Assembly: GCF_030362835.1 (NCBI RefSeq)
Contig: NZ_JAUCGQ010000001.1
Coordinates: 806,001 to 870,000, forward strand
DNA length: 64,000 bases
Direction of reading: 5' to 3'
Origin: Cellulomonas alba
GTDB lineage: Bacteria; Actinomycetota; Actinomycetes; Actinomycetales; Cellulomonadaceae
Positions 51,164-59,416 of the stretch are shown one piece after another. Position 1 is the first letter of the stretch; each line of letters begins with the position of its first letter. A program made the position numbers and the translations under genes. Under the pieces are notes generated by a model that did not search any database, was not told where the DNA came from, and worked only from the letters and a program-made list of their open reading frames with translations.

Positions 51164-52335
51164 GAGAGGTACTTCGGGTAGGCGTAGAACAGCGGCCAGG
51201 ATCTGACGCGTTCCTTGAGGTAGACGCCGCGCGCCGTGCCGCCGGCGGGGTTGCTCGTGTTCGCCTCGATCGTCGTGATCGTCGTCGCGTGCACCGCGAT
51301 GACCAGGCCCACGTGCGTCGGCGCGGTGCGGCCGTCGGCGTCGGTGTCGAAGAAGACGAGCGCGCCGACCCGCGGCGTGGAGCCCGTGCGGAGGTGGGCC
51401 TTCGTCGCCGCGACGAAGCGCGAGAACTTGGTGCTCTGCGGGATGTACGCCGCGTTGCCGGTCGCCGCGGCGGCCCAGGACTGGAACAGCGAGCACCACG
51501 CGTACGGCGAGTGCGCCCACGCGTTGTACTTCGACCTGTTGAGCGTGTGGATGCCGTAGCCGAGCTGTGAGCGCTCGGCCGCGATGATCTCGGTGACGCG
51601 GCCCGTCCCGTACGCGACGGTTCCCTTCGTGTGCGCGTTGTCGTAGATCGCGCCGCGGGCGAACCGCTGGACGCAGCCCGACTCGAGCAGCCCGCACTTC
51701 GGGTCGGCGAGCGGCGCGCCCAGCTTCCCCTTCGGACCGCCCGCCTTGCGGTACGCCGTCAGGATGTCGCCGTAGACGAGCCACGTGCGCACCGACGAGC
51801 TCGTGCGGACCTCGACGAGCAGCCCCTTGGTCGTGCTGCGGTACCGCACCGAGCCCGACGCGGCGGTCGTGGCGCCCGTGAGCGGGCCGAGCTGCGGGCG
51901 CAGCACGGTGGCACGCTGCGCGAGCGTCCGGTCCGCGCCGGAGAACCGGATCGTCGCGGTGCGGCTGACCGCGCTGCCGACCGAGCCCGCGGCGAGCACG
52001 CGCGCCCGGTAGGAGTACGCGGCGGCCGGGCGTTGCCGCACGGCGAACCGGCCCGTCGTGGTCGTCGTCAGCGTCGTCAGCCGAGACCAGGCGCCCGCAC
52101 CCGCGCGCCGCTCGACGGCGACCTTCGCCTGGGACGCCCCGGACGACCCGACCGTGACGCGGCCGCTCAGCCACGTCATCTCGCCCTTGCGGAGCGCCGT
52201 CTGGCTGGCGGAGAACGTGACCGCCGTCCGCGCCGCCGCCTGTGCCGGCGCCGCCGGGCCGCAGGTCACGAGCGCGACGACCAGCGCGATTGCGGCAGAC
52301 AGGACCAGCGAGGGCATTCGTCGTCGAACGGGCAT
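51160..52335 (-). CDS. Secreted CHAP/NlpC-like cysteine peptidase-fold protein (first of tandem pair)
   Basis: A 391-residue exported paralog of the next gene, in the same order: signal peptide MPSLVLSAAIALVVALVTCG starting six residues after the ATG, Ig-like repeat (TFSASQTALRKGEMTWLSGR), LGFP-like segment (KLGAPLADPKCGLLESGC) and papain-fold domain with NRSKYNAWAHSPYAWCSLFQ (Cys), TAPTHVGLVIAVH (His) and IEANTSN. It is close enough in layout to indicate recent tandem duplication. ATG 52335 has no clear ribosome site. It is divergent from an acyltransferase gene with 18 nt between the starts. Confidence 0.8.
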   Translation of the reverse strand: MPVRRRMPSLVLSAAIALVVALVTCGPAAPAQAAARTAVTFSASQTALRKGEMTWLSGRVTVGSSGASQAKVAVERRAGAGAWSRLTTLTTTTTGRFAVRQRPAAAYSYRARVLAAGSVGSAVSRTATIRFSGADRTLAQRATVLRPQLGPLTGATTAASGSVRYRSTTKGLLVEVRTSSSVRTWLVYGDILTAYRKAGGPKGKLGAPLADPKCGLLESGCVQRFARGAIYDNAHTKGTVAYGTGRVTEIIAAERSQLGYGIHTLNRSKYNAWAHSPYAWCSLFQSWAAAATGNAAYIPQSTKFSRFVAATKAHLRTGSTPRVGALVFFDTDADGRTAPTHVGLVIAVHATTITTIEANTSNPAGGTARGVYLKERVRSWPLFYAYPKYLS

Positions 52336-52341
52336 GTCGCC

Positions 52342-52347
52342 TAGGGT
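52342..52347 (+). promoter_or_regulatory. -10 box for the acyltransferase gene, probably leaderless
   Basis: TAGGGT ends 6 nt before GTG 52354 and 3 nt before GTG 52351. The spacing favours 52354 as the true start. Confidence 0.45.
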
Positions 52348-52353
52348 GCAGTG

Positions 52354-53481
52354 GTGGTCACAGACCTCGCAAACGCGGCGCACAGCACACGTGCCCGCGA
52401 CGCGTGGTGGGACAACGCCCGCGGGCTGGCGGTCCTGCTCGTGGTCGTGGGGCACGCGGTGCAGCCCGCGACCGACTCGTCAGCGAGCGCCGACTGGCTC
52501 TACCGGCTGATCTACCTGTTCCACGTGCCGCTCCTCGTGCTGGTCACGGGGTACCTGACGGCCGAGCTCACCCATCGGCGCGCGGGGCGCCTCGTCACCG
52601 CGCTCGTGGTGCCGTACCTCGCGTTCGAGCTCGTGCAGTGGGGCGAGCGGACGCTGACGCAAGGCCACCCGGCGCACCTGGACCTGCTCGTGCCCGGCTG
52701 GACGCTCTGGTACCTGCCCGCGGTCGTCGCGTGGCGGCTCGCCGCGCCGATGCTGCGCGCCGTCCGCCCCGGCATCCTGCTCGCCGGCTCCGTGGTCGTC
52801 TCGATCGCGGCCGGGCTCGGCCACGGCGTCACCCACACGCTGGCGCTCGACGACGTGCTGACGTACCTGCCGTTCTTCGTCGCCGGGCTGGTGCTCCGCG
52901 AGGCGCCGGTCCGTGCGTGGCTCGACGCCCGCGGCGCGCGCGTCGCAGCACTGACCACCGTCGCGCTGGCGGCCGCGGCGACCTGGCTGACGCGCGGCCG
53001 GCTCGGCACCGGGACCTTCCAGCTCGACGGCGGGAACGCCGACTGGGGCACGAGCGACCTGCGCGGCTCTGTCGTGCGCTTCGGCCTGCTGCTCGCGGGT
53101 GCGGCGCTCGTGGCCGCGGTGCTCACGCTCGTGCCGCGCGGGCGGTCCTGGCTCACCGGGCTCGGCCTCGCGAGCCTCTTCGTCTACCTGCTGCACGCGC
53201 CCGTGCTCGACGTCCTGCGTCGCACGAGCCTGCTCGACGGCGTCACGTCGTGGTGGCAGACAGCTCTGGTGGCCCTCGCGGCGGCCGGGCTCGCGGCCGT
53301 GCTCGCCACGCGCCTCGTGCGCGCCGCGACGCGCTGGGCGGTCGAGCCTCCGATCGAGCGGTACGTGCTGCGGGGCGGCGCGGCGGGCACCGGGCACGCG
53401 GCGGACCCTCAGGCGGTGAACCCGGTCCGCGGGCGCTCCGAGGTCAGCCCGCGCAGCCGCTCGCCCTTCGCGTCGGCCTGA
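52354..53481 (+). CDS. Membrane acyltransferase (acyltransferase-3, fucose-4-O-acetylase-like)
   Basis: A 375-residue protein with about ten hydrophobic segments. [20 protein letters not shown] near 18 carries the conserved His, [17 protein letters not shown] near 55 replaces the usual FFVISG motif and [14 protein letters not shown] near 112 follows. This variant pattern is typical of the fucose-4-O-acetylase-like branch. Two adjacent GTG codons are possible starts; the second is used because a TAGGGT box lies 6 nt upstream. The last 73 nt overlap the 3' end of convergent purE, an unusually long antisense overlap. Confidence 0.82.
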   Translation: MVTDLANAAHSTRARDAWWDNARGLAVLLVVVGHAVQPATDSSASADWLYRLIYLFHVPLLVLVTGYLTAELTHRRAGRLVTALVVPYLAFELVQWGERTLTQGHPAHLDLLVPGWTLWYLPAVVAWRLAAPMLRAVRPGILLAGSVVVSIAAGLGHGVTHTLALDDVLTYLPFFVAGLVLREAPVRAWLDARGARVAALTTVALAAAATWLTRGRLGTGTFQLDGGNADWGTSDLRGSVVRFGLLLAGAALVAAVLTLVPRGRSWLTGLGLASLFVYLLHAPVLDVLRRTSLLDGVTSWWQTALVALAAAGLAAVLATRLVRAATRWAVEPPIERYVLRGGAAGTGHAADPQAVNPVRGRSEVSPRSRSPFASA

Positions 53482-53945
53482 GCGGTCAGGTCGGCCTGGA
53501 ACGCGAGCATCGCCTCGCGGAGCCGCGTCGCCGTCTCGTCGGTGCCGGACGCCAGGATGCGCGCCGCGAGCAGTCCCGCGTTCCGCGCACCCGCGATCGA
53601 GACCGTCGCGACCGGCACGCCCGCGGGCATCTGCACGATGGACAGCAGCGAGTCCATGCCGTCGAGGTACGCGAGCGGCACGGGCACGCCGATCACGGGG
53701 AGCGGCGTCACCGACGCGAGCATGCCCGGCAGGTGGGCCGCGCCGCCCGCCCCCGCCACGATCACGCGCAGTCCGCGGTCGGCCGCGGTGCGGCCGTAGT
53801 CGAGCATCTTCGCGGCCTGCCGGTGGGCGGACACCACGTCGACCTCGACCGGCACGTCGAACTCGGCGAGCGCCTTCGCGGCACCCTCCATGACGGGCCA
53901 GTCGGAGTCCGAGCCCATCACGATCCCGACGAGCGGCTGTGCCAT
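53409..53945 (-). CDS. purE: N5-carboxyaminoimidazole ribonucleotide mutase
   Basis: Rearranges N5-CAIR to CAIR in purine synthesis. The 178-residue protein has [15 protein letters not shown] at 6-20, [14 protein letters not shown] near 43 with the catalytic His, [16 protein letters not shown] near 72 and [20 protein letters not shown] near 115, the full Class I PurE pattern. ATG 53945 has GGAG 6 nt upstream. It lies 67 nt after purK, the enzyme that makes its substrate. The gene end overlaps the convergent acyltransferase by 73 nt. Confidence 0.95.
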   Translation of the reverse strand: MAQPLVGIVMGSDSDWPVMEGAAKALAEFDVPVEVDVVSAHRQAAKMLDYGRTAADRGLRVIVAGAGGAAHLPGMLASVTPLPVIGVPVPLAYLDGMDSLLSIVQMPAGVPVATVSIAGARNAGLLAARILASGTDETATRLREAMLAFQADLTAQADAKGERLRGLTSERPRTGFTA

Positions 53946-54012
53946 CAGTGTCTCCGTCCGTGCGTCATGGCCGGGTACGTCGCGCACCCGGAGGGGTTCG
54001 TGCGAAGGCTCG

Positions 54013-55167
54013 TCACGGGGCGGGCTCGCCGCGCAGCAGCGCCGCGGCGGCGCGCGCCCGGCTCCGTGCGCGGTCGAGGTCGTCGTCGGACACGTTGACG
54101 TGGCCGAGCTTGCGTCCCGCGCGGACCTCCTTGCCGTACAGCTGCACCTTCGCGCCCGGGTCGAGCGCGCCGACCGCGGCGAGCGCGTCCGTCGGGTCGT
54201 CGAGCGCGCTGCCGAGCACGTTGGCCATCACGGTCCAGCGCGCGGTGGGCTCCGTCGCGCCGAGCGGCAGGTCGAGCACGGCACGCAGGTGCTGCTCGAA
54301 CTGGCTCGTCACCGCGCCGTCGATCGTCCAGTGGCCCGAGTTGTGCGGCCGCATCGCGAGCTCGTTGACGAGCACGCGGGTGCCGTCCGGCCCGGGCACC
54401 TCGAACAGCTCGACCGCGAGCACGCCCGTGACGTCGAGGCCCTCGGCGATCGCCACCGCGGCGTCGCGTGCGGCGGCCTGCGTCGCGGGGTCGAGGCCGG
54501 GCGCCGGCGCGACGACCTCGGAGCAGACGCCGCCGACCTGCACGGACTCGACGACGGGCCACGTGGCGACCTCGCCGGACGGGCGGCGCGCCACGAGCGC
54601 GGCGAGCTCGCGCACGAACGGCACCTTCTCCTCGACCAGGAGCGGCGCGCCCGTGCCGTCGGCGGCCGCGGCGAGCCAGTCGGTCACCTCGTCCGACGAC
54701 CGGACGACGCGCACGCCCTTGCCGTCGTAGCCGCCGCGCGCCGTCTTCACGACGCCCTCGCCTCCCGCCAGGAACGCGTCCAGGTCGGCCGCGCTCGTCA
54801 CCCGCGACCAGCGTGGGCACGGCACGCCGAGCTCGGTGAGGCGCTCGCGCATCACGATCTTGTCCTGCGCGTGGCGCAGCGCGTGCGCGGCCGGGCGCAC
54901 GGGCGTCCCCGCGGCGACGAGCTCGTCCAGCAGCGCGTTCGGCACGTGCTCGTGCTCGAAGGTCAGGGCCGCGGCGCCCGCGACGAGCGCGCGGATCGCG
55001 TCGGCGTCGGACGCCGCCCCCACGGGGGCGTCGACCACGACCTGCGCCGCCGACGACGTCGCCGACTCCACGAGCACCCGCAGGTGCAGGCCGAGCGCGG
55101 TCGCCGCCGGCGTCATCATGCGCGCGAGCTGCCCGCCACCGACCACTGCCACCACGGGTGCTGTCAC
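54013..55167 (-). CDS. purK: N5-carboxyaminoimidazole ribonucleotide synthase
   Basis: ATP-grasp ligase that carboxylates AIR with bicarbonate and ATP. The 384 residues include [20 protein letters not shown] at 6-25, [16 protein letters not shown] near 88, [17 protein letters not shown] near 140, [20 protein letters not shown] near 175 and [18 protein letters not shown] near 265 with the metal-binding Glu/Asn. Length is normal for PurK. The GTG start at 55167 lies 8 nt after a TAGGCT box and is probably leaderless. It is followed by purE. Confidence 0.95.
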   Translation of the reverse strand: MTAPVVAVVGGGQLARMMTPAATALGLHLRVLVESATSSAAQVVVDAPVGAASDADAIRALVAGAAALTFEHEHVPNALLDELVAAGTPVRPAAHALRHAQDKIVMRERLTELGVPCPRWSRVTSAADLDAFLAGGEGVVKTARGGYDGKGVRVVRSSDEVTDWLAAAADGTGAPLLVEEKVPFVRELAALVARRPSGEVATWPVVESVQVGGVCSEVVAPAPGLDPATQAAARDAAVAIAEGLDVTGVLAVELFEVPGPDGTRVLVNELAMRPHNSGHWTIDGAVTSQFEQHLRAVLDLPLGATEPTARWTVMANVLGSALDDPTDALAAVGALDPGAKVQLYGKEVRAGRKLGHVNVSDDDLDRARSRARAAAALLRGEPAP

Positions 55168-55175
55168 GTCTCGCG

Positions 55176-55181
55176 AGCCTA
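55176..55181 (-). promoter_or_regulatory. -10 box for purK, probably leaderless
   Basis: TAGGCT on the minus strand ends 8 nt before the GTG at 55167. No purine riboswitch-like structure is seen between promoter and start. Confidence 0.45.
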
Positions 55182-55294
55182 GCCGGGCCGTCGGGCACCC
55201 GGCCGCGGCGTTCGCCGTGCGGACCGGGCCCCGGCAGCGGCCCGGCCGAATCGTTCCGGGCGGGCGCTCTCAGACTTCTCTGCGACACGCGCGG

Positions 55295-55300
55295 TACCCT
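55295..55300 (+). promoter_or_regulatory. Candidate -10 box for the GtrA gene
   Basis: TACCCT about 71 nt before the GTG at 55372; the leader ends in an AGGAG ribosome site. Confidence 0.35.
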
Positions 55301-55371
55301 CGCGGCACGGCGCCAGCACGGGGCCGAGCGAGCAGCAACCGGCCCCGCGGGCCGCGGGGGCAGGAGCAGGC

Positions 55372-55896
55372 GTGGACCCAGCCGACGAGAGCGCGCACGT
55401 CGCCGTCGCACCCGAGGAGAACCTCGTGCTCGCCGCGGAGGCGCTCGCCGCACCGCCCACGCCGGTGGCGATCGCCCCGACGCTCCGGGAGCGCGCGGCG
55501 GAGCTGATCCGCTTCCTGTCGGTCGGCGGCGTCTCGTTCGTCGTGGACCTCGGGCTGTTCAACCTGCTGCTGTACGGGCCCGGGCACGTGCTCGAGCACA
55601 AGCCGCTGACCGCCAAGGTCATCTCGCTCGTCGCCGCCACGCTCGTGTCGTGGGTCGGCAACCGCCACTGGACGTTCTCCCAGCACCGCACCGCGCGCCG
55701 CGGCCACGAGCTGCTCGTCTTCTCCGCGATCAACGTCGTGGGTGCACTCGTCCCGGTCGCGACCCTGGCGCTGTCGCGCTACGCCCTCGGGCTGCACTCG
55801 CAGCTCGCGGACAACGTCTCGACGGTGCTCGGCATCGGGCTCGCGACCGTCATCCGGTACGTCGGCTACAAGAAGTGGGTGTTCACCGGCCGCTGA
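55372..55896 (+). CDS. GtrA family membrane protein
   Basis: A 174-residue membrane protein of the GtrA/DPMS_TM family, thought to flip or hold polyprenyl-linked sugars. After a ~40-residue soluble Glu/Ala-rich N-terminus there are four membrane segments: ELIRFLSVGGVSFVVDLGLF near 43, AKVISLVAATLVSWVGNRHW near 80, LLVFSAINVVGALVPVATLA near 108 and VLGIGLATVIRYVGYKKWVF near 150. The NRHWTF and KKWVF ends are typical of GtrA. GTG 55372 has an AGGAG site. Convergent with manA, 18 nt apart. Confidence 0.88.
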   Translation: MDPADESAHVAVAPEENLVLAAEALAAPPTPVAIAPTLRERAAELIRFLSVGGVSFVVDLGLFNLLLYGPGHVLEHKPLTAKVISLVAATLVSWVGNRHWTFSQHRTARRGHELLVFSAINVVGALVPVATLALSRYALGLHSQLADNVSTVLGIGLATVIRYVGYKKWVFTGR

Positions 55897-55914
55897 CCGG
55901 CCGGGACGTGCGGG

Positions 55915-57111
55915 TCAGGGGACGTCGGCCTGCGCGAGCACCCCGTCGCCGCGCGCCGTCACGGCGCCGTCGGCCGCCGGCACGAACGCGGACTCGCCGC
56001 GCACCAGGCGCACGTCGCCGTCGTTCTGCGTCCGCACCGTCACGTCGCCCTCGAGGCACAGCACGATGCGCGGCCCCCGGCCCGGGATGCGCGTCTCGCC
56101 CTCGTCGGAGAGGCGCGTGATCGACAGCTCGAAGTCGTCGACCGGCGCGTAGAACGTCTCGGTCGCGGAGAAGCCGCGCTCCGGCGCGATGCGGATGGGC
56201 GGCGCCGCGACGGTGTCGACGTTCTCGAGCAGGCCGGCGACGTCGACGTGCTTGCTCGTCAGGCCCGCGCGCAGCACGTTGTCGGAGTTCGCCATGATCT
56301 CGACGCCGAACCCCGAGAGGTACGTGTGCACGCACCCGGCGGGCACGAACAGCGCCTCGCCCGGCCGCAGCGTCACCGGGTTGAGCAGGATCGACGTCAC
56401 CGCGCCGACGTCGCCGGGGTTCGTCTGCGCGAGCCGGATGACCGTGCGGTCCGTCCGCGGCGACGGCGAGCCGGCCTCGAGCCGCGCCGCGCACGCCTCG
56501 ACGAGCCGCGCGACCTGGTCGGCGTCGGGCCGCGTCTGCGGCGACAGCAGCCACGCGAACGCCGTGCGGACGCCGGTCGAGCCGGGGTCCGCGACGAGCA
56601 GCGCGCGCAGCGACTCGGCGAGCGGCGCGTCGAGGCCGTCGAGCAGCTCCGCGGCGCGGCGCGGCGCACGGAAGCCGACCATCGCGTCGAACCGCGTCAG
56701 CGCGTAGACGAGCTCGGGCTTGTGGTTGCGATCGCGGTAGCTCCGGTGCGCGGCGTCGCGCGGCACGCCGCCCGCGTCCTCGGCCGCGAAGCCCCGCTCG
56801 GCGCTCGCCACGGACGGGTGCACCTGCAGCGACACCGGCCGGTGGGCCGCGATCAGCTTGAGCAGGTACGGCAGCTGCTTGCCGAAGCGCGTGGCGACGT
56901 CCGAGCCGAGCACGTGCCCCGGGTCGTCCGCGACGAGCTGGTCGAGACCGCACGCACCGCTCGGCAGCTCGACGCGCGACGGCGCCGACGTGTGCGCGCC
57001 GAACCACGCCTCGGCCACCGGCCGGCCGTCCGGGACGAGCCCCAGCGCGTCCGGGATCGCCGTGGTCGAGCCCCAGTCGTAGTGCTGGAGCGCGGGGTGG
57101 ATGCGGTACAC
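55915..57111 (-). CDS. manA: Mannose-6-phosphate isomerase, class I
   Basis: Zinc enzyme interconverting mannose-6-phosphate and fructose-6-phosphate, supplying mannose for surface glycans. The 398-residue protein has WGSTTAIPDALG near 13, SLQVHPSVASAERGF near 95 (zinc Gln/His), YRDRNHKPELVYALTRF near 125 (zinc Glu), LFVPAGCVHTYLSGFGVEIM near 255 (zinc His) and NSDNVLRAGLTSKHVDV near 278 with the catalytic Arg. Normal for class I PMI. GTG 57111 has AAGGA upstream and a TAGCCT box (57165-57170). Confidence 0.94.
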   Translation of the reverse strand: MYRIHPALQHYDWGSTTAIPDALGLVPDGRPVAEAWFGAHTSAPSRVELPSGACGLDQLVADDPGHVLGSDVATRFGKQLPYLLKLIAAHRPVSLQVHPSVASAERGFAAEDAGGVPRDAAHRSYRDRNHKPELVYALTRFDAMVGFRAPRRAAELLDGLDAPLAESLRALLVADPGSTGVRTAFAWLLSPQTRPDADQVARLVEACAARLEAGSPSPRTDRTVIRLAQTNPGDVGAVTSILLNPVTLRPGEALFVPAGCVHTYLSGFGVEIMANSDNVLRAGLTSKHVDVAGLLENVDTVAAPPIRIAPERGFSATETFYAPVDDFELSITRLSDEGETRIPGRGPRIVLCLEGDVTVRTQNDGDVRLVRGESAFVPAADGAVTARGDGVLAQADVP

Positions 57112-57164
57112 GGCAGTCCTTCGTCTGGGGTCGTGCCACGGCGTCGAGCGCCCAGGCTGCCGAC

Positions 57165-57170
57165 AGGCTA
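57165..57170 (-). promoter_or_regulatory. Candidate -10 box for manA
   Basis: TAGCCT on the minus strand gives a leader of about 47 nt. It lies 5 nt before the end of the sensor kinase gene. Confidence 0.35.
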
Positions 57171-57175
57171 CCGAG

Positions 57176-58501
57176 TCAGCGACGGCGCCGGTCGGGCCGG
57201 GCCGAGACGACGGCGCCGAGCGGGAGGACGACGTCGGGGCGGAGCGAGGCGGGCACGCCGGAGAGGAACAGCGCGAACACCGCCGGCCGCCGCTGGGCGA
57301 GCTCGAGGCGCCCGCCGTCGGCGGAGGCGAGGTCGCGCGCGAGGGCGAGGCCCAGGCCCGTGCCCTTGCCCGAGGTCACCTCGCGCTCGAAGATGCGCGG
57401 CGCGAGGTCGTCCGGGACGCCCGGACCCTCGTCGGCGACCTCGACGACCACGGCGGACGACGGGCCGCCCGCCCGCGAGCGCACGGTCGTGGTACCCGCC
57501 CCGTGCTTGAGCGAGTTCTCGATGAGGGTCGCGAGCACCTGCGCGAGCGCGCCGGGCGTCGCGAGCACCTGCGTGGACCGGTCGACCTCGACCACGAGCC
57601 GGCGCCCGACGGCCTCGTAGGTCGGCGCCCACTCCTCCTCCTGCTGGTGGACGACGTCGAGCAGGCTGACGGCCTCCGTCGTGCCGCCCTGCACGCGGCG
57701 CGAGCTCGCGAGCAGGTCGTCGACGACGCGCACGAGCCGCTCCACCTGCTCGAGCGAGATGCGGGCCTCCTCGCGGACCTCGTCGTCGCGCGTCGCGAGC
57801 ATGATCTCCTCGAGCCGCATCGACAGCGCGGTCAGCGGGGTCCGCAGCTGGTGCGAGGCGTCGGACGCGAACTGGCGCTCGGCCGCGAGGCGCCCCGCCA
57901 TCCGGTCGGCGCTGCGCGCGAGCTCGGCGGCCACCAGGTCGATCTCCTCGACGCCGGACGGCTCGAGCCGCGGGCGCACCTGCCCCGACCCGAGCTGCTC
58001 GGCCGAGGCCGCGAGGTAGACGAGCGGCGCCGCGAGCCGGTTGGCCTGCCAGATCGCCATCGCGATGCCGGCCGCGAACGCGACGACCGCCGCGACGACG
58101 ACGAGCAGGATCACGCGCGCGCTCAGCCAGAAGACCGCCCACCAGCTGACGTACAGCCGGACCGTCGCACCGGTGTCCGACGTGCTGCTGACGGACAACG
58201 TGCGCCCGTCGACGTGCTGGCCCGCGTGGAACACCTGGCCGTCGGGTGTCTGCACGACGATCGAGCCGGGCAGGTCGCCGTCCTGGCCGCCCACGTACGG
58301 CTCGAGCATCCGGTCGGACAGCTTGATGTTCTGGTCGACGCGGAAGTCGACCGCCCGCGCCGCGGAGTCCACGCGCGCCTGCAGCTGCTGCACCGCGTTC
58401 TCGCGCACGAGCTGCGCGCCGAGGAACGCGAGGGGGAAGCCGAGGAGCACGACCGCGACGGTGACCGCCGCGATCGTCGCCTGGAGGACCCGACGACGCA
58501 A
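57176..58501 (-). CDS. Sensor histidine kinase (OmpR-partner type)
   Basis: A 441-residue membrane kinase. Two membrane segments (TIAAVTVAVVLLGFPLAFLG near 10-29 and RVILLVVVAAVVAFAAGIAM near 130-150) flank a ~100-residue extracytoplasmic sensor. A HAMP-like segment follows, then ASDASHQLRTPLTAL with the phosphorylated His near 217, LIENSLKHGAG (N box) near 325, VADEGPGVPDDL (G1) near 355 and GKGTGLGLALARDL (G2) near 378. The start is TTG 58501, 9 nt after the response-regulator stop; no ATG or GTG fits before the first membrane segment. Signal unknown. Confidence 0.9.
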   Translation of the reverse strand: MRRRVLQATIAAVTVAVVLLGFPLAFLGAQLVRENAVQQLQARVDSAARAVDFRVDQNIKLSDRMLEPYVGGQDGDLPGSIVVQTPDGQVFHAGQHVDGRTLSVSSTSDTGATVRLYVSWWAVFWLSARVILLVVVAAVVAFAAGIAMAIWQANRLAAPLVYLAASAEQLGSGQVRPRLEPSGVEEIDLVAAELARSADRMAGRLAAERQFASDASHQLRTPLTALSMRLEEIMLATRDDEVREEARISLEQVERLVRVVDDLLASSRRVQGGTTEAVSLLDVVHQQEEEWAPTYEAVGRRLVVEVDRSTQVLATPGALAQVLATLIENSLKHGAGTTTVRSRAGGPSSAVVVEVADEGPGVPDDLAPRIFEREVTSGKGTGLGLALARDLASADGGRLELAQRRPAVFALFLSGVPASLRPDVVLPLGAVVSARPDRRRR

Positions 58502-58510
58502 CGCGCCCGC

Positions 58511-59212
58511 CTAGGCGTGGACGGCCGCGCCCGCGCCGCCCGTCTCGAACCGGAAGCCCATGCCGCGCACCGTGGTCACGTAGCGCGGCGCCCCGGCGTC
58601 GTCACCGAGCTTGCGACGCAGCCACGACACGTGCATGTCGAGGGTCTTGGTCGAGCCGGTGGGGTCGCTCCCCCAGACCTCGCGCATCAGCGTCTCGCGG
58701 GCCACCACGGTGCCGGCCGCGGCCACGAGCACACGCAGCAGCTCGAACTCCTTGGCCGTGAGGTGGAGCTCGCGCTCACCCTGGAACGCGCGGTGGGCGG
58801 CGACGTCGACGCGCACGTTCTGCGCGTGGAGCTCGTCCTCGTCGCCCGTGTCGCCGCTGCTGCGCCGCAGGAGCGCCCGGACCCGGGCGAGCAGCTCCGC
58901 GAGGCGGAACGGCTTGGTCACGTAGTCGTCGGCGCCCGCGTCGAGCCCCACCACGAGGTCGACCTCGTCCGCCCGCGCCGTGAGCACGAGCACGGGCGTC
59001 GTCAGCCCCTGGTTGCGGATCGCGCGCGCGACGTCGAGGCCGTCCATGTCCGGCAGGCCCAGGTCGAGCACCACGAGGTCCGCGGCGGAGGCGCCGTCGA
59101 TCGCGCCTTTACCCGTTCCTTGCACGCGCACGTCATAACCTTCACGCCCCAGCGCCCGGGCCAAAGGCTCGGCAATCGCGGGATCGTCCTCGGCCAGAAG
59201 CACCTGGGTCAT
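58511..59212 (-). CDS. OmpR/PhoB family response regulator
   Basis: A 233-residue DNA-binding regulator paired with the following kinase. Receiver: acidic pair ED-D at 8-10, phosphoacceptor Asp50 in VVLDLGLPDMDG, Thr in LVLTARADE near 78 and Lys in DYVTKPF near 100. The C-terminal winged helix has HLTAKEFELLRVLVAAAGTV near 150, LDMHVSWLRRKLGDD near 195 and TVRGMGFRFE near 215. ATG 59212 lies 6 nt after a TAGCAT box and is probably leaderless. The kinase starts 9 nt after its stop, so they form an operon. Confidence 0.93.
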   Translation of the reverse strand: MTQVLLAEDDPAIAEPLARALGREGYDVRVQGTGKGAIDGASAADLVVLDLGLPDMDGLDVARAIRNQGLTTPVLVLTARADEVDLVVGLDAGADDYVTKPFRLAELLARVRALLRRSSGDTGDEDELHAQNVRVDVAAHRAFQGERELHLTAKEFELLRVLVAAAGTVVARETLMREVWGSDPTGSTKTLDMHVSWLRRKLGDDAGAPRYVTTVRGMGFRFETGGAGAAVHA

Positions 59213-59218
59213 TCGCCC

Positions 59219-59224
59219 ATGCTA
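59219..59224 (-). promoter_or_regulatory. -10 box for the response regulator, probably leaderless
   Basis: TAGCAT on the minus strand, 6 nt before the ATG at 59212. Confidence 0.5.
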
Positions 59225-59404
59225 GGTCACGAGTCGGTCTCGTCCGCCAGCCCCTGCCCGGGTGCGTCGCACGACGGACGCCGGGGTGTTCGTCACGGTC
59301 GCCCCGCAGGTCGCCCCGCCGGACGCCCCCGGTCGCCCTCGGGGCGGACGGGACGGGGGCGGCGGTCCGTCTCCGGGGGCACGCCGGGAGGCGCGACACG
59401 CACC

Positions 59405-59410
59405 TACCCT
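59405..59410 (+). promoter_or_regulatory. -10 box for the second kinase operon, probably leaderless
   Basis: TACCCT ends 6 nt before the ATG at 59417, with no ribosome site. Confidence 0.5.
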
Positions 59411-59416
59411 CGGGGC

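Noticed and set aside
55886..55904. CCGGCC/GGCCGG hairpin at the GtrA stop as a bidirectional terminator.
   Set aside because: Six base pairs, no T-rich tail; too weak to call.
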